Positions 6,531-13,681 of a stretch of DNA of 15,479 nt are shown in pieces. The stretch covers positions 1 through 15,479 of the forward strand of contig JALHSX010000310.1 in the NCBI GenBank assembly GCA_022865445.1, in the 5' to 3' direction. The position numbers and the translations under genes were made by a program. Under the pieces are notes generated by a model. The model did no database searches, was not told where the DNA came from, and saw nothing but the letters and a program-made list of their open reading frames with translations. The number at the start of each line of letters is the position of its first letter. Positions within the stretch are counted from its first letter, which is position 1. The DNA is from Thermoplasmata archaeon (lineage in GTDB: Archaea; Thermoplasmatota; Thermoplasmata; UBA10834).

Positions 6531-7883
6531 TTGAAGAGAATCGATCGTTCCCAAATCAAGAAGCTCATGGCTGAAGAGGAGAAGGTCTTCGTCCGGGATC
6601 ACCCGAGGTCCAGGAAGCTGTTCGAGAGGGCGAAGAAGTCCCTCTTGGCGGGCGTGCCCATGAACTGGATGGTCAGGTGGGCGGGTCCGTACCCGATATT
6701 CGCCAATGAAGGACGTGGCGCGTACGTCACTGATGTGGACGGCCACCGCTATCTCGATCTCTGCCTCGGGGACACCGGGTCCATGTTCGGGCACTCGCCT
6801 AGACCGGTCGTCGATTCGGTGACCAAGCAGGTCCGGAAAGGGATCACCATGATGCTCCCGACTGAGGACTCTGTCTGGGTCGGGGAGGAACTGGCAAAGC
6901 GCTTCGGTCTTCCCTACTGGCAGATCGCTATGACGGCGACTGACGCCAACAGGTTCTCGATCCGACTCGCGCGCCACGTGACCAAGAGAAGCAAGATACT
7001 GGTGGTTAACGGCTGCTATCATGGAACCGTGGATGAGACGCTCGTAAACCTAGAAGGCGGCAGGGTCGTGCCTAGGAGCGGGAATATAGGGCCTCCTGTG
7101 GATCCGGCCGAGACCACAAAAGTCATAGAATTCAATGATGTCGAAGCGCTCGAGAAATCGCTTGAGCCGAAGGATGTCGCCTGCGCTCTCATGGAGCCCG
7201 CGATGACGAACCGAGGGATCATCCTCCCGGATCCGGACTATCACGATGCCTTGAGGGAGATCACAAGGAAGTACGGAACACTGCTGATAATCGACGAAAC
7301 GCATACAATCTGCTGCGGTATCGGTGGGTACACTGCCGCTCATGGTCTTGAGCCCGACATCATCACGATGGGAAAGCCTTTGGCGAGCGGAGTCCCAATC
7401 GCTGCATTTGGGATAAGCCAGTATGTGGCTGACAGGGTGATGGAGCGGATACTGTCCGACGGGACCGATGAGAGCGGCCTTGGCGGGACCCTGACGGGCA
7501 ACGCGCTGGCCGTCGCGGCCATGCGAGCCACGCTAAAGCAAGTGATCACGAAGAAGAACTTCGACAAGATGCTCCCTCTCGCGAAGCGGTTCGAGAAGGG
7601 CGTTCAGAATGTCATCGACAGAACCGGCATCCCGTGGCACGTCGTGAGGCTCGGCGTGAGGATAGAATACCACAACACTCCTAAGCCGCCAAGGAACGGC
7701 GGAGAGTACGAGGCGAGTAAGGACTACGAGCTCGAGCGGCTGATGCATCTGATGGCTTTGAACAGGGGCATTCTGCTCACTCCGTTCCACAACATGGCGC
7801 TGATATCACCCTACACGACCGCGAAGGATGTTGACCTCCACACGAAGGTTTTCGGCGAGAGCGTAAGCAAGCTTCTAGGGTGA
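6531..7883 (+). CDS. GSA-aminomutase-like class III PLP enzyme
   Basis: 450-residue fold-type I PLP enzyme related to glutamate-1-semialdehyde aminomutase (HemL) but probably not HemL itself. The Schiff-base lysine is K282 in TMGKPLASGVPIAAFG and the pyridine-nitrogen aspartate is D255 in IIDETHT. The usual SGTEA cofactor segment reads TATDANRFSIRLAR, and HemL's DEVMTGFR reads DETHTICCGIGG, so the active site is of a different subfamily. NGCYHGTVDE is conserved. Members of such branches act as transaminases, beta-amino-acid transaminases or racemases; the substrate is unknown. TTG 6531 is chosen because GAGGGAG ends 5 nt before it; ATG at codon 13 lacks a good site. Its TGA overlaps the GTG of the next gene by 4 nt (GTGA), implying translational coupling with the D-aminopeptidase-like hydrolase. 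Confidence 0.85.
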   Translation: MKRIDRSQIKKLMAEEEKVFVRDHPRSRKLFERAKKSLLAGVPMNWMVRWAGPYPIFANEGRGAYVTDVDGHRYLDLCLGDTGSMFGHSPRPVVDSVTKQVRKGITMMLPTEDSVWVGEELAKRFGLPYWQIAMTATDANRFSIRLARHVTKRSKILVVNGCYHGTVDETLVNLEGGRVVPRSGNIGPPVDPAETTKVIEFNDVEALEKSLEPKDVACALMEPAMTNRGIILPDPDYHDALREITRKYGTLLIIDETHTICCGIGGYTAAHGLEPDIITMGKPLASGVPIAAFGISQYVADRVMERILSDGTDESGLGGTLTGNALAVAAMRATLKQVITKKNFDKMLPLAKRFEKGVQNVIDRTGIPWHVVRLGVRIEYHNTPKPPRNGGEYEASKDYELERLMHLMALNRGILLTPFHNMALISPYTTAKDVDLHTKVFGESVSKLLG

Positions 7884-9526
7884 GCAAGGGGGTTTGGAAG
7901 ATGGAGCCTCAGCTCAAAGATGCATTCAGGAATATCGACCTGTTCGTCCGTCAGGACCTCCGAGCTTCTGGCGTCCCAGCCTTGGTCGTCGGACTCACGA
8001 ACAGGGAACGTTTGCTTCACGTGTGTGCTCATGGGTATGCGAATCTGGACCGGAAGCTGCCGATTCGTCCTGACTCGAGGTTCGAGATCGGGTCGATAAG
8101 CAAGTCGTTCGCCAGCATCGTGCTGCTTCAACTGCAGGAGCGAGGCCTGCTGGACCTTGACGACCCCGTGACGGAACACCTGCCATGGCTCAAGATCAAG
8201 ACGAGGTTCAAGCCGATAACCCTCCGGCACCTTATGAGTCACACCGCCGGCATCATCCAAGGCACTGAGGAATCGCTTTCGGCATACTCGGAAGCCCTTG
8301 TTCTCGAAAAGATCGGTGCGTCCACACCACCTGGGAGATTCTACCACTACTCGAACACAGGCTACAAGATACTGGGGCTCGTTCTCGAGGAGCTCCTGGG
8401 CAAGAGCAACGGTCAGATCATCAAGGAGCGTGTGACTGAGCCGCTCGGGATGAAGGACACGGAAACGGTAATCTGGAACGACATGCGGGAACGCCTTCCC
8501 ATTGGATACGGCGCCTATCATGACGACCGCCCGCACCCGAGAAATGGCAGGCTCGCGCCTTGGCCTTGGTTCGAGTTCGAAACCGCGGACGGATCGATAG
8601 TCTCGACCGCATCTGATATGGCGACATATGTCAGGATGATTCTGAACAAGGGCAGGAGCCCCGAAAGTCGTATCATCTCTCGGAAAAGCTTCGAGATGCT
8701 GACCCAGAAGATCGTGGACTCATCAGATGCGAATACGAAGGAGCACTACGGTCTTGGTCTCTGTATCAGGACCGTCAACGGCCACACATATGTCGGTCAT
8801 ACAGGAGGCATGCTGGGATTCATTTCTGAGATACTGGCAGATATGGACGACGGCCTTGGTGTTGTCACGCTCAACAACTCGCATGTGGACTCCAACGACA
8901 TCGCTCTGAACACCCTCACGATGCTGAACGCTGCGGTCCGTGGGAAGAGGCTCCCAAGTCTCCCTGCGCCGCGAGACTCCTTCCATGTGAAGAACGCCTC
9001 CGATTATGCAGGCGAATATTGTCGCTTGGATGGGAAGCGTGTGTCATTCGGGAGCGAGCGCGGCCGGCTTTATCTTGTCGAAGGGAACAAGACCATCCCG
9101 ATGGAGTTGCGGGACAAAGATACATTTCTCGCGGACCACTCTGACTATCACCTATTCCTGTTCAAGTTCGGACGCAAGGCCGGCAAGGTCGTGGAGGTCT
9201 TTCATGGCGCAGAATGGTATGCCAAGGGCGCGTACAAGGGGCGATGGGTGCTCAGTCATCCGAGGTCATGGCACCCGTACCTTGGTCACTACAGATCGCT
9301 TAACCCTTGGGCCTCGAACTTCAGAGTGGTCCTGAGGAAGGGAGCGCTTGTGTTCATTCAGCATGACGGCAAGGAGGAGCCGGTAGTGGCGCTCGGGGAC
9401 GGGACATTCCGGGTCGGTGCTGACAAGCGGTGTCCGGAGCGCGTCGAGTTCAGTGCGATCTTTAAGGGAAAGGCGATGGTGGCCGTACTCTCAGGAGCCC
9501 ACTATGTCAGGGTATCATCTCCTTGA
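7880..9526 (+). CDS. Serine hydrolase of the class C beta-lactamase / D-aminopeptidase family
   Basis: 548 residues (541 from the alternative ATG 7901, which has GGGGG upstream). The N-terminal ~355 residues form a beta-lactamase-fold serine hydrolase with all three motifs: S72-I-S-K75, Y157-S-N159 and H307-T-G309. The C-terminal ~180 residues look like two related beta-rich modules, about 374-448 (beginning DYAGEYCR) and 465-544 (beginning PYLGHYRS). A catalytic domain plus two small beta-barrels is the plan of Ochrobactrum D-aminopeptidase (DAP), which is about the same size, so cleavage of N-terminal D-amino acids, D-amino-acid amides or related esters is a reasonable guess. Many COG1680 relatives have other substrates. 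There is no signal peptide, so it is likely cytosolic. GTG 7880 overlaps the stop of the PLP enzyme gene, implying a shared pathway. Confidence 0.88.
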   Translation: MSKGVWKMEPQLKDAFRNIDLFVRQDLRASGVPALVVGLTNRERLLHVCAHGYANLDRKLPIRPDSRFEIGSISKSFASIVLLQLQERGLLDLDDPVTEHLPWLKIKTRFKPITLRHLMSHTAGIIQGTEESLSAYSEALVLEKIGASTPPGRFYHYSNTGYKILGLVLEELLGKSNGQIIKERVTEPLGMKDTETVIWNDMRERLPIGYGAYHDDRPHPRNGRLAPWPWFEFETADGSIVSTASDMATYVRMILNKGRSPESRIISRKSFEMLTQKIVDSSDANTKEHYGLGLCIRTVNGHTYVGHTGGMLGFISEILADMDDGLGVVTLNNSHVDSNDIALNTLTMLNAAVRGKRLPSLPAPRDSFHVKNASDYAGEYCRLDGKRVSFGSERGRLYLVEGNKTIPMELRDKDTFLADHSDYHLFLFKFGRKAGKVVEVFHGAEWYAKGAYKGRWVLSHPRSWHPYLGHYRSLNPWASNFRVVLRKGALVFIQHDGKEEPVVALGDGTFRVGADKRCPERVEFSAIFKGKAMVAVLSGAHYVRVSSP

Positions 9527-9619
9527 TTCTTCGGCATCTGGCCCTATTTTCTTCGTGAGGAACTCGCATGGATTTTGGGACAAGCTATTTGCAGGCCTTC
9601 CGCGTAGAACCATCTGAGG

Positions 9620-10114
9620 ATGATGACATTGGACAAAGCAATATTCGCGGCGGGCTGCTTTTGGCATGTCGAAGCGACATTCCGCAAGGTCAAAGGCGTA
9701 GTATCCACCCGAGTGGGATACACTGGCGGCAAGCTCGAGAACCCCACCTACAAGGAAGTGTGTTCGGACAGAACTGGACACGCCGAAGCGATTGAGGTCG
9801 AGTACGACTCCGCTGTAGTCTCATACGATGATTTGCTGTCGGTCTTCTGGGACACACACGATCCAACAACCGTGAACAGGCAGGGCGCTGACGTCGGTTC
9901 GCAGTACCGGTCCGTAGTCTTCTACCACTCGCCTGACCAGAAGGCAGCTGCGATTGCCTCGAAGGAGAGGCTCCAAGCCACTGACCGTTACCGTCACCGG
10001 AAGATAGTCACCGAGATAGTCCCCGCCACCACCTTCTATCCCGCTGAGGACTACCATCAGAGGTACTTCGAGAAGCGGGGTCTAGCATCATGCAGGATAT
10101 GCGGAACGGCGTAA
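9620..10114 (+). CDS. msrA: Peptide methionine (S)-S-oxide reductase MsrA
   Basis: Repairs oxidised methionine in proteins or free methionine using thioredoxin-type reductants. The 164-residue length is normal. The catalytic motif AAGCFWHVEA carries the nucleophile C13 with E18 (most homologues have Gly where His16 is). GYTGG, the NPTYKEVCSDRTGHAEAI region and VGSQYRSVVFYH follow in the usual order. A C-terminal CRIC pair (C158, C161) probably supplies the recycling cysteine. The start is uncertain: ATG 9620, ATG 9623, or TTG 9629, which has the best spacing from GAGG at 9616-9619. No promoter is obvious in the 93-nt gap after the hydrolase, so it may be read from the same transcript. It converges with the oxidoreductase gene. 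Confidence 0.95.
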   Translation: MMTLDKAIFAAGCFWHVEATFRKVKGVVSTRVGYTGGKLENPTYKEVCSDRTGHAEAIEVEYDSAVVSYDDLLSVFWDTHDPTTVNRQGADVGSQYRSVVFYHSPDQKAAAIASKERLQATDRYRHRKIVTEIVPATTFYPAEDYHQRYFEKRGLASCRICGTA

Positions 10115-10146
10115 CCCTCAGTTTGCCTTGCGGGGTTGTCGCCTGT

Positions 10147-11307
10147 TCAAAGTGAAAAGACATCTTCCTTGAATGTGATGCCCTTTGGCCCGAGCCGAGA
10201 CAAGAAGCTCTGGGTTGGCAGCTGCTCTGGAATCACGAACCCTTTATCCTTGACCTCGCCGTCGATGAGCATCTCGGTGGCTATGGCGCCTCCTGTCCCC
10301 ACGTAGTACGCGCCCGCGTTGGTCCGGTAGAGTTGATAGGCCTTCTCGTGGGACATCGTCGTGAACATCCTCACCTTGGTCTTCCTACCGTCCTTCTCGC
10401 CGATCACTTCGACCGCGAAGCCGGTGTGCCCCTTCACCTTCTCAGCGAGGTCAGCTGGATTTGGGAGCATCGCAGTCACAACGTCGATAGGTCTAACCTT
10501 GGTGCCTTTCACATCTATCGGATCCTTGCTGAGCAACCCCATCTTCCGAAGCGTAACGGACATGTTGGCGAACTTGTCGTCGATCCCGATATTGAAGGAG
10601 GCGTTCCTGAGAGTCTTGATACCCCTAGGCATGAAGTAGGTCTCGTCATGGTTCGTCTTGTAGACGGGAAGGGGTCCTAGAGGTTGTGGGAAATCGTAGA
10701 TCTGCCTTGCGCTCATCGGAGGAATGAACTCGATTCTGCCGTCCCTGAAGACCGCTGCAGGGACGCTCGTTTCATCGAGCAAGTCCACTGGAGACCAGAG
10801 TGAGAACAACTCAAGCCCTTCAACCGTACCAGTGTCGCCATCATATGTGTGCGCCTCGTCTGCCCTGTCGAGCTTGCCTGCGGCGTGCATCGCAAAGACG
10901 TCGGACATGCCGGGTTCTTCGCCCATCCCGAGCATGGCTGCTATCCCCGCATCCCTGCACATCTTGTCAAGCTTGTCAAACTCCGGGCCAGTACTGTCCA
11001 ATGGCATGCCAAAATCAATATAGTTCGCGCCGACCTTCGCAGCGACTTCCAAGGGGATTCTGTTGAGCCGCCAGGGCATCGTCGCGATGACGATGTCGCA
11101 GTCCTTGAGCAGGGTTTTCAACGCCTTCGGGTCTGTTCCATTCACTTTCTTGACCGAGATTCTGTCATTCTTCAGGCGGCTCGCCAACAAATCCGCCGCG
11201 TTTGTTCTTGCATCTGCCAGAACTAGACTGTCAATCTTTGGATTCTTTGCTATGTGCTCTGCGCACACGAGCCCACAGACTCCGCATCCTAGCTCAACGA
11301 TCTTCAT
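10147..11307 (-). CDS. Saccharopine-dehydrogenase-family NAD(P)-dependent oxidoreductase
   Basis: 386 residues. An N-terminal Rossmann fold has GCGVCG (G7, G9, G12) followed by LVLADAR at the end of the second strand, so NAD or NADP binding is expected. GMGEEPGMSDVFAMHAAG at about 127-144 matches the conserved PG-containing helix of the saccharopine reductase group (COG1748). This group also covers lysine 6-dehydrogenase, carboxynorspermidine synthase and relatives, so the precise reaction is open; oxidation or reduction at an amino-acid-derived imine is likely. ATG 11307 is preferred to the frame's upstream limit (11394): MKIVELGCG is a typical start of a Rossmann domain, and the extra N-terminal residues are basic and atypical. 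It is divergent from the CxxCxxCC protein gene, and the 219-nt space between carries a putative operator. Confidence 0.85.
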   Translation of the reverse strand: MKIVELGCGVCGLVCAEHIAKNPKIDSLVLADARTNAADLLASRLKNDRISVKKVNGTDPKALKTLLKDCDIVIATMPWRLNRIPLEVAAKVGANYIDFGMPLDSTGPEFDKLDKMCRDAGIAAMLGMGEEPGMSDVFAMHAAGKLDRADEAHTYDGDTGTVEGLELFSLWSPVDLLDETSVPAAVFRDGRIEFIPPMSARQIYDFPQPLGPLPVYKTNHDETYFMPRGIKTLRNASFNIGIDDKFANMSVTLRKMGLLSKDPIDVKGTKVRPIDVVTAMLPNPADLAEKVKGHTGFAVEVIGEKDGRKTKVRMFTTMSHEKAYQLYRTNAGAYYVGTGGAIATEMLIDGEVKDKGFVIPEQLPTQSFLSRLGPKGITFKEDVFSL

Positions 11308-11470
11308 GTGTTCACAACCTAGCAGGAGGAGACCCACTTTCGGAGGATGTCTGGCTCTGAAAAGTGTTCTCCGGTGGCAGGAATGCGCCGACACTCTTGA
11401 ACGTTTCTGCGCGTCTAGCCTGACCCATTCCCAACATTCATGCCTCCCTTAAGTTCACGATAGTCAGTTC

Positions 11471-11493
11471 TGGGAATTGTCATCCTATTCCCA
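11471..11493. promoter_or_regulatory. 7-bp inverted repeat upstream of a leaderless promoter
   Basis: TGGGAAT (11471-11477) and ATTCCCA (11487-11493) are exact inverted repeats with centres 16 bp apart. The second half is followed after 3 nt by the TTTAATA box. A further half-site, ATTCCCAA, stands at 11427-11434. Their position just before the BRE/TATA region, between divergent genes, suits an activator or a shared regulator. Confidence 0.45.
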
Positions 11494-11496
11494 AGC

Positions 11497-11503
11497 TTTA
11501 ATA
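11497..11503 (+). promoter_or_regulatory. TATA box of the CxxCxxCC protein gene (leaderless)
   Basis: TTTAATA is centred 27 nt before ATG 11527, so transcription should begin at or within a couple of bases of the start codon. This is the clearest archaeal promoter in the window. Confidence 0.6.
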
Positions 11504-11526
11504 GGCCCCTTTGTCTCGGTGATTCG

Positions 11527-11913
11527 ATGCGCTGCTCCCATTGTGAGAAATGTTGCGAGGATACGCAGATGGAGATCTGCAAGGCGGACATTGAGCGGCT
11601 GGAGCGCCGTGGCTACGAAAGAAGTGATTTCTTCTGTAGGGGCGCAGACGGGATACCTAAGCTCCGGAACGTCGGAGCTTACTGTTACTTCTATGATCAC
11701 GACCGGAAACGGTGCAAGGAATATGCCTCGCGGCCTCTCGGATGTGTGATCTATCCAGTCAACCTGACACCTGAAGGCCAGGTCGTCATCGACAGCCTAT
11801 GCCCAGAGGGGGACTCATTGACACGCGATGAGATTGAGAGCAAAGGTCGACGCCTCCGCCTGTTGCTGGATACGATAAACATGGAGTCACGGGAGTCGAC
11901 GCGATCGAGCTGA
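11527..11913 (+). CDS. YkgJ-family cysteine-cluster protein (CxxCxxCC)
   Basis: 128 residues of the YkgJ/UPF0153 family, proposed zinc- or iron-chelating proteins of unknown role. The N-terminal signature CSHCEKCC gives C3, C6, C9 and C10. The second half of the signature appears as AYCYFYDHDRKRCKEYASRP and LGCVIYP (C53, C63, C73), which fits the usual C-x-C-x-iY-x-RP-x-CR-x-yP arrangement with Gly in place of the Arg-adjacent residue. The C-terminal ~45 residues are charged and helical. Start ATG 11527 is supported by the TATA box 27 nt upstream. It is divergent from the saccharopine-dehydrogenase-family gene. The 213 bases after it contain only a 35-codon frame that I do not believe. Confidence 0.85.
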   Translation: MRCSHCEKCCEDTQMEICKADIERLERRGYERSDFFCRGADGIPKLRNVGAYCYFYDHDRKRCKEYASRPLGCVIYPVNLTPEGQVVIDSLCPEGDSLTRDEIESKGRRLRLLLDTINMESRESTRSS

Positions 11914-12081
11914 TGCAACGAATGGTTGAACGAGGTTCTCTCGATAGTTCAAGAAACGGTATCCAAATCCATCCGGCTGTGGGGCTTCTGCAGTTGGCGC
12001 AGACTTGCTGTGCCAAGTGAAGGACATAAGCCCCTCCCTTTTCCACAGGCATTGACAAACCTCTGGGACTCCCCTCGCTAC

Positions 12082-12088
12082 ATTTATG
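12082..12088 (+). promoter_or_regulatory. TATA-like box before the small two-TM protein
   Basis: ATTTATG lies about 42 nt before ATG 12127. A transcript start near 12111 would leave a short leader containing GGGGAG at 12114-12119, 7 nt before the ATG. Confidence 0.4.
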
Positions 12089-12126
12089 CTGTCAAATGAG
12101 GTTACATCATAGCGGGGAGCCAAGGA

Positions 12127-12378
12127 ATGACGCCGGCTGATGGAAGGTCAAGCCAATTTAGATTCGTCCCTTCGCAAGAGGAGGCAATCTTCAACGCCAA
12201 CAGTCGATTACCAGGAGTCGTTGGTCTATTGATCTTCTTGGTGCTTTTCTTCGGAGTCGTTGCAGGAACTGCATACATCCAAATGGGCAGCGAGGTGCTG
12301 GGCATAGCCATCTACATTGTTGCAGCCGTCGCCGCAGTACTCCTCTACTTTGCCGGGAGAATGATTGCTCAGGGCTAG
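12127..12378 (+). CDS. Small two-helix membrane protein, unknown function
   Basis: 83 residues. A polar N-terminal ~28 residues is followed by two hydrophobic helices at about 30-50 and 56-76, joined by a very short loop, and a short basic tail. No motif or family is recognised. Expression is plausible: a TATA-like ATTTATG and a GGGGAG ribosome-binding site at 7 nt spacing both precede ATG 12127. The pilin-like fragment begins about 46 nt downstream in another frame; I see no sign that the two were one protein. Confidence 0.6.
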   Translation: MTPADGRSSQFRFVPSQEEAIFNANSRLPGVVGLLIFLVLFFGVVAGTAYIQMGSEVLGIAIYIVAAVAAVLLYFAGRMIAQG

Positions 12379-12424
12379 GCTATTCGACAGCATTCTCATT
12401 ATCTCCTGACAAGACGCACGGCCA

Positions 12425-12739
12425 GTGTCATGGAGCGAGCTCAGCATTGAATTGACTGAAGGGACCAACTATGCTGGATGGCAGATAGATGCTCAAGACC
12501 TGAACACTGGAACATCGGTCACACACGACTACGGAGCGCGCTCACTCGGATCCTTGACCGTGTTCCTCAACGTCTCAGATATCGCAGGAAACGGATACGC
12601 AGACTGGAAAGATGGTTTCGAAATCACTACGGGCAATGGCACATTCTCACATGGAGATATCTACCTGGTTTTCGTGCTGTTTGAGCCAGATGGCGGTTCC
12701 AAGATAGGCGCTGATTTCATCATCTGGGGAGATCAGTGA
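12425..12739 (+). pseudogene. Pilin/archaellin-like C-terminal domain lacking its N-terminal helix
   Basis: 104 residues from a GTG at 12425, the first possible start after TGA 12407-12409. The text SWSELSIELTEG, then DYGARSLGSLTVFLNVSD and a DWKDGFEIT stretch, resembles the beta-rich outer domain of archaeal type IV pilin-like proteins. The class III signal peptide and hydrophobic N-terminal helix needed for export and assembly are missing, and neither other forward frame supplies them just upstream. No ribosome-binding site or promoter is visible. It is most likely the remnant of a pilin gene that lost its 5' end. A small cytosolic beta-domain protein is the alternative. The family call is from residue pattern only. 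Confidence 0.45.
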
Positions 12740-12771
12740 CTGGGGAAGAACACAAGACATTGTTCCTTGGG

Positions 12772-12800
12772 TCGGGAAAAGACCATAGGGGAGGAATGAC
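12772..12800 (+). repeat. Leader element copy A
   Basis: The block GAAAAGACCATAGGGGAGGA is closely matched by copies at 14452-14480 and 14926-14954, which precede zinc-ribbon genes. Here it precedes only a 22-codon frame (ATG 12796 to TGA 12864) ending in CGMCPHG, possibly the decayed start of another zinc-ribbon gene. Only 130 nt separate the pilin fragment from the next convergent gene. Confidence 0.45.
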
Positions 12801-12869
12801 GAGCGGGCCGTCTTCAGCCGAGAGGATCATGACTAGAGCATGTGGGATGTGCCCACACGGATGAGATCA

Positions 12870-13241
12870 CTAGAGCCCGATTTCCTTCTTGAGATAGTTG
12901 AAGGCGGCCCTTCCCTTGTCTGTGTGGACGATCACGTTTGGGTAGTCGCCTGCCGAGACGGAATCACGGTTCCTCGATGCAAGAGTGGACTCGAGAGCAT
13001 CCTTCCTCCAACGGATTGTCACGTCCACGTCCCGGTCGGCTCCGGGAAACACTCGCGCGTTGCCCTCGGTGTCCAGGGAAAGGGTGCACACGCCGCATTC
13101 GGTCTCGAAGACCCAGACCTGGGGCAGATAGTCATGAACGAGGTTCCCCATCGACCCCCGGAGATTCGGCTTTATCTGTCTCTCGAGGTCTTCACAAAGA
13201 TTCGTCAATAGTTCGTGCACGAGATCCATTCTAAAGCACAT
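12870..13241 (-). CDS. SCP2-like (sterol-carrier fold) small protein
   Basis: 123 residues from ATG 13241, which has GAGAGG 7 nt upstream; TTG 13256 and ATG 13229 are alternatives. About 40 helical residues precede an alternating-strand region with YLPQVWVFETECGVCTLSLD, then DVDVTIRWRKDALES and a final helix KGRAAFNYLKKEIG. This order and size resemble the SCP2 lipid-binding fold, where a hydrophobic tunnel holds acyl chains or sterol-like ligands. The match is a pattern judgement and could be wrong. It follows the zinc-ribbon gene on the same strand after about 120 nt, so the two may form a unit controlled by the divergent TetR gene. Confidence 0.6.
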   Translation of the reverse strand: MCFRMDLVHELLTNLCEDLERQIKPNLRGSMGNLVHDYLPQVWVFETECGVCTLSLDTEGNARVFPGADRDVDVTIRWRKDALESTLASRNRDSVSAGDYPNVIVHTDKGRAAFNYLKKEIGL

Positions 13242-13361
13242 CGAGGAACCTCTCAAGATGGTGTCAGCAAAAGGGTGAACCGGTTCCGGTGCAGTACCGA
13301 TTTGGGACCCAACTGCGGCAAGAATGAAGCCACATTTTCAATCTCCTGACGGAACCGGCGT

Positions 13362-13580
13362 TCAATCGTGACCAGCCTCTTCAACAGTCTCGTTCTTCGA
13401 CCCGGTCTTCTTGAGTGTGCGTTGCCTCGGAATGAGCTTCCAGTCCCATTCTCCCTTATCCTTGCGGAACACATTCCCACAACGAGGACAAACATTCTCG
13501 GCCAGTGAGACCCTGAGACCGCACGCACCACAGGATCTCTTCGAAGACTCTTCTTCGTCGCCCAGACTACCGCCAGCCAA
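13362..13580 (-). CDS. Small zinc-ribbon protein
   Basis: 72 residues. A single zinc ribbon is formed by C17-x2-C20 and C31-x2-C34 (SCGACGLRVS then NVCPRCGNVF), with an acidic N-terminus and a lysine-rich C-terminal tail that could contact nucleic acid or a partner protein. TTG 13580 is the only usual start codon between the upstream in-frame stop and the ribbon. Its ribosome-binding site is weak. A TATA-like sequence at about 13611-13622 (minus-strand reading TTGATATACC) is correctly placed for it. Divergent from the TetR gene. Confidence 0.65.
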   Translation of the reverse strand: MAGGSLGDEEESSKRSCGACGLRVSLAENVCPRCGNVFRKDKGEWDWKLIPRQRTLKKTGSKNETVEEAGHD

Positions 13581-13681
13581 TCTGTCTCTGGGTTAGTAAA
13601 GTGACTCACGGTATATCAATTATCACATCTGTCAGTTTCAAGTATGATAAAGAGGATTACATCTACATCTCAGGAGGAAGA

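Noticed and set aside
905..7962. GGACCTCC/GGAGGTCC as a regulatory motif
   Set aside because: The 8-mer also occurs inside genes (about 905 and 7955), so only the longer palindrome and the 10-mer copies were kept.
11913..12020. A 35-codon frame starting at the stop of the cysteine-cluster gene (TGATG overlap)
   Set aside because: No ribosome-binding site, no recognisable motif and too short to trust.
13601..13609. GTGACTCAC as the TetR operator
   Set aside because: Symmetric but only 9 bp, shorter than usual TetR sites, and no second half was found.
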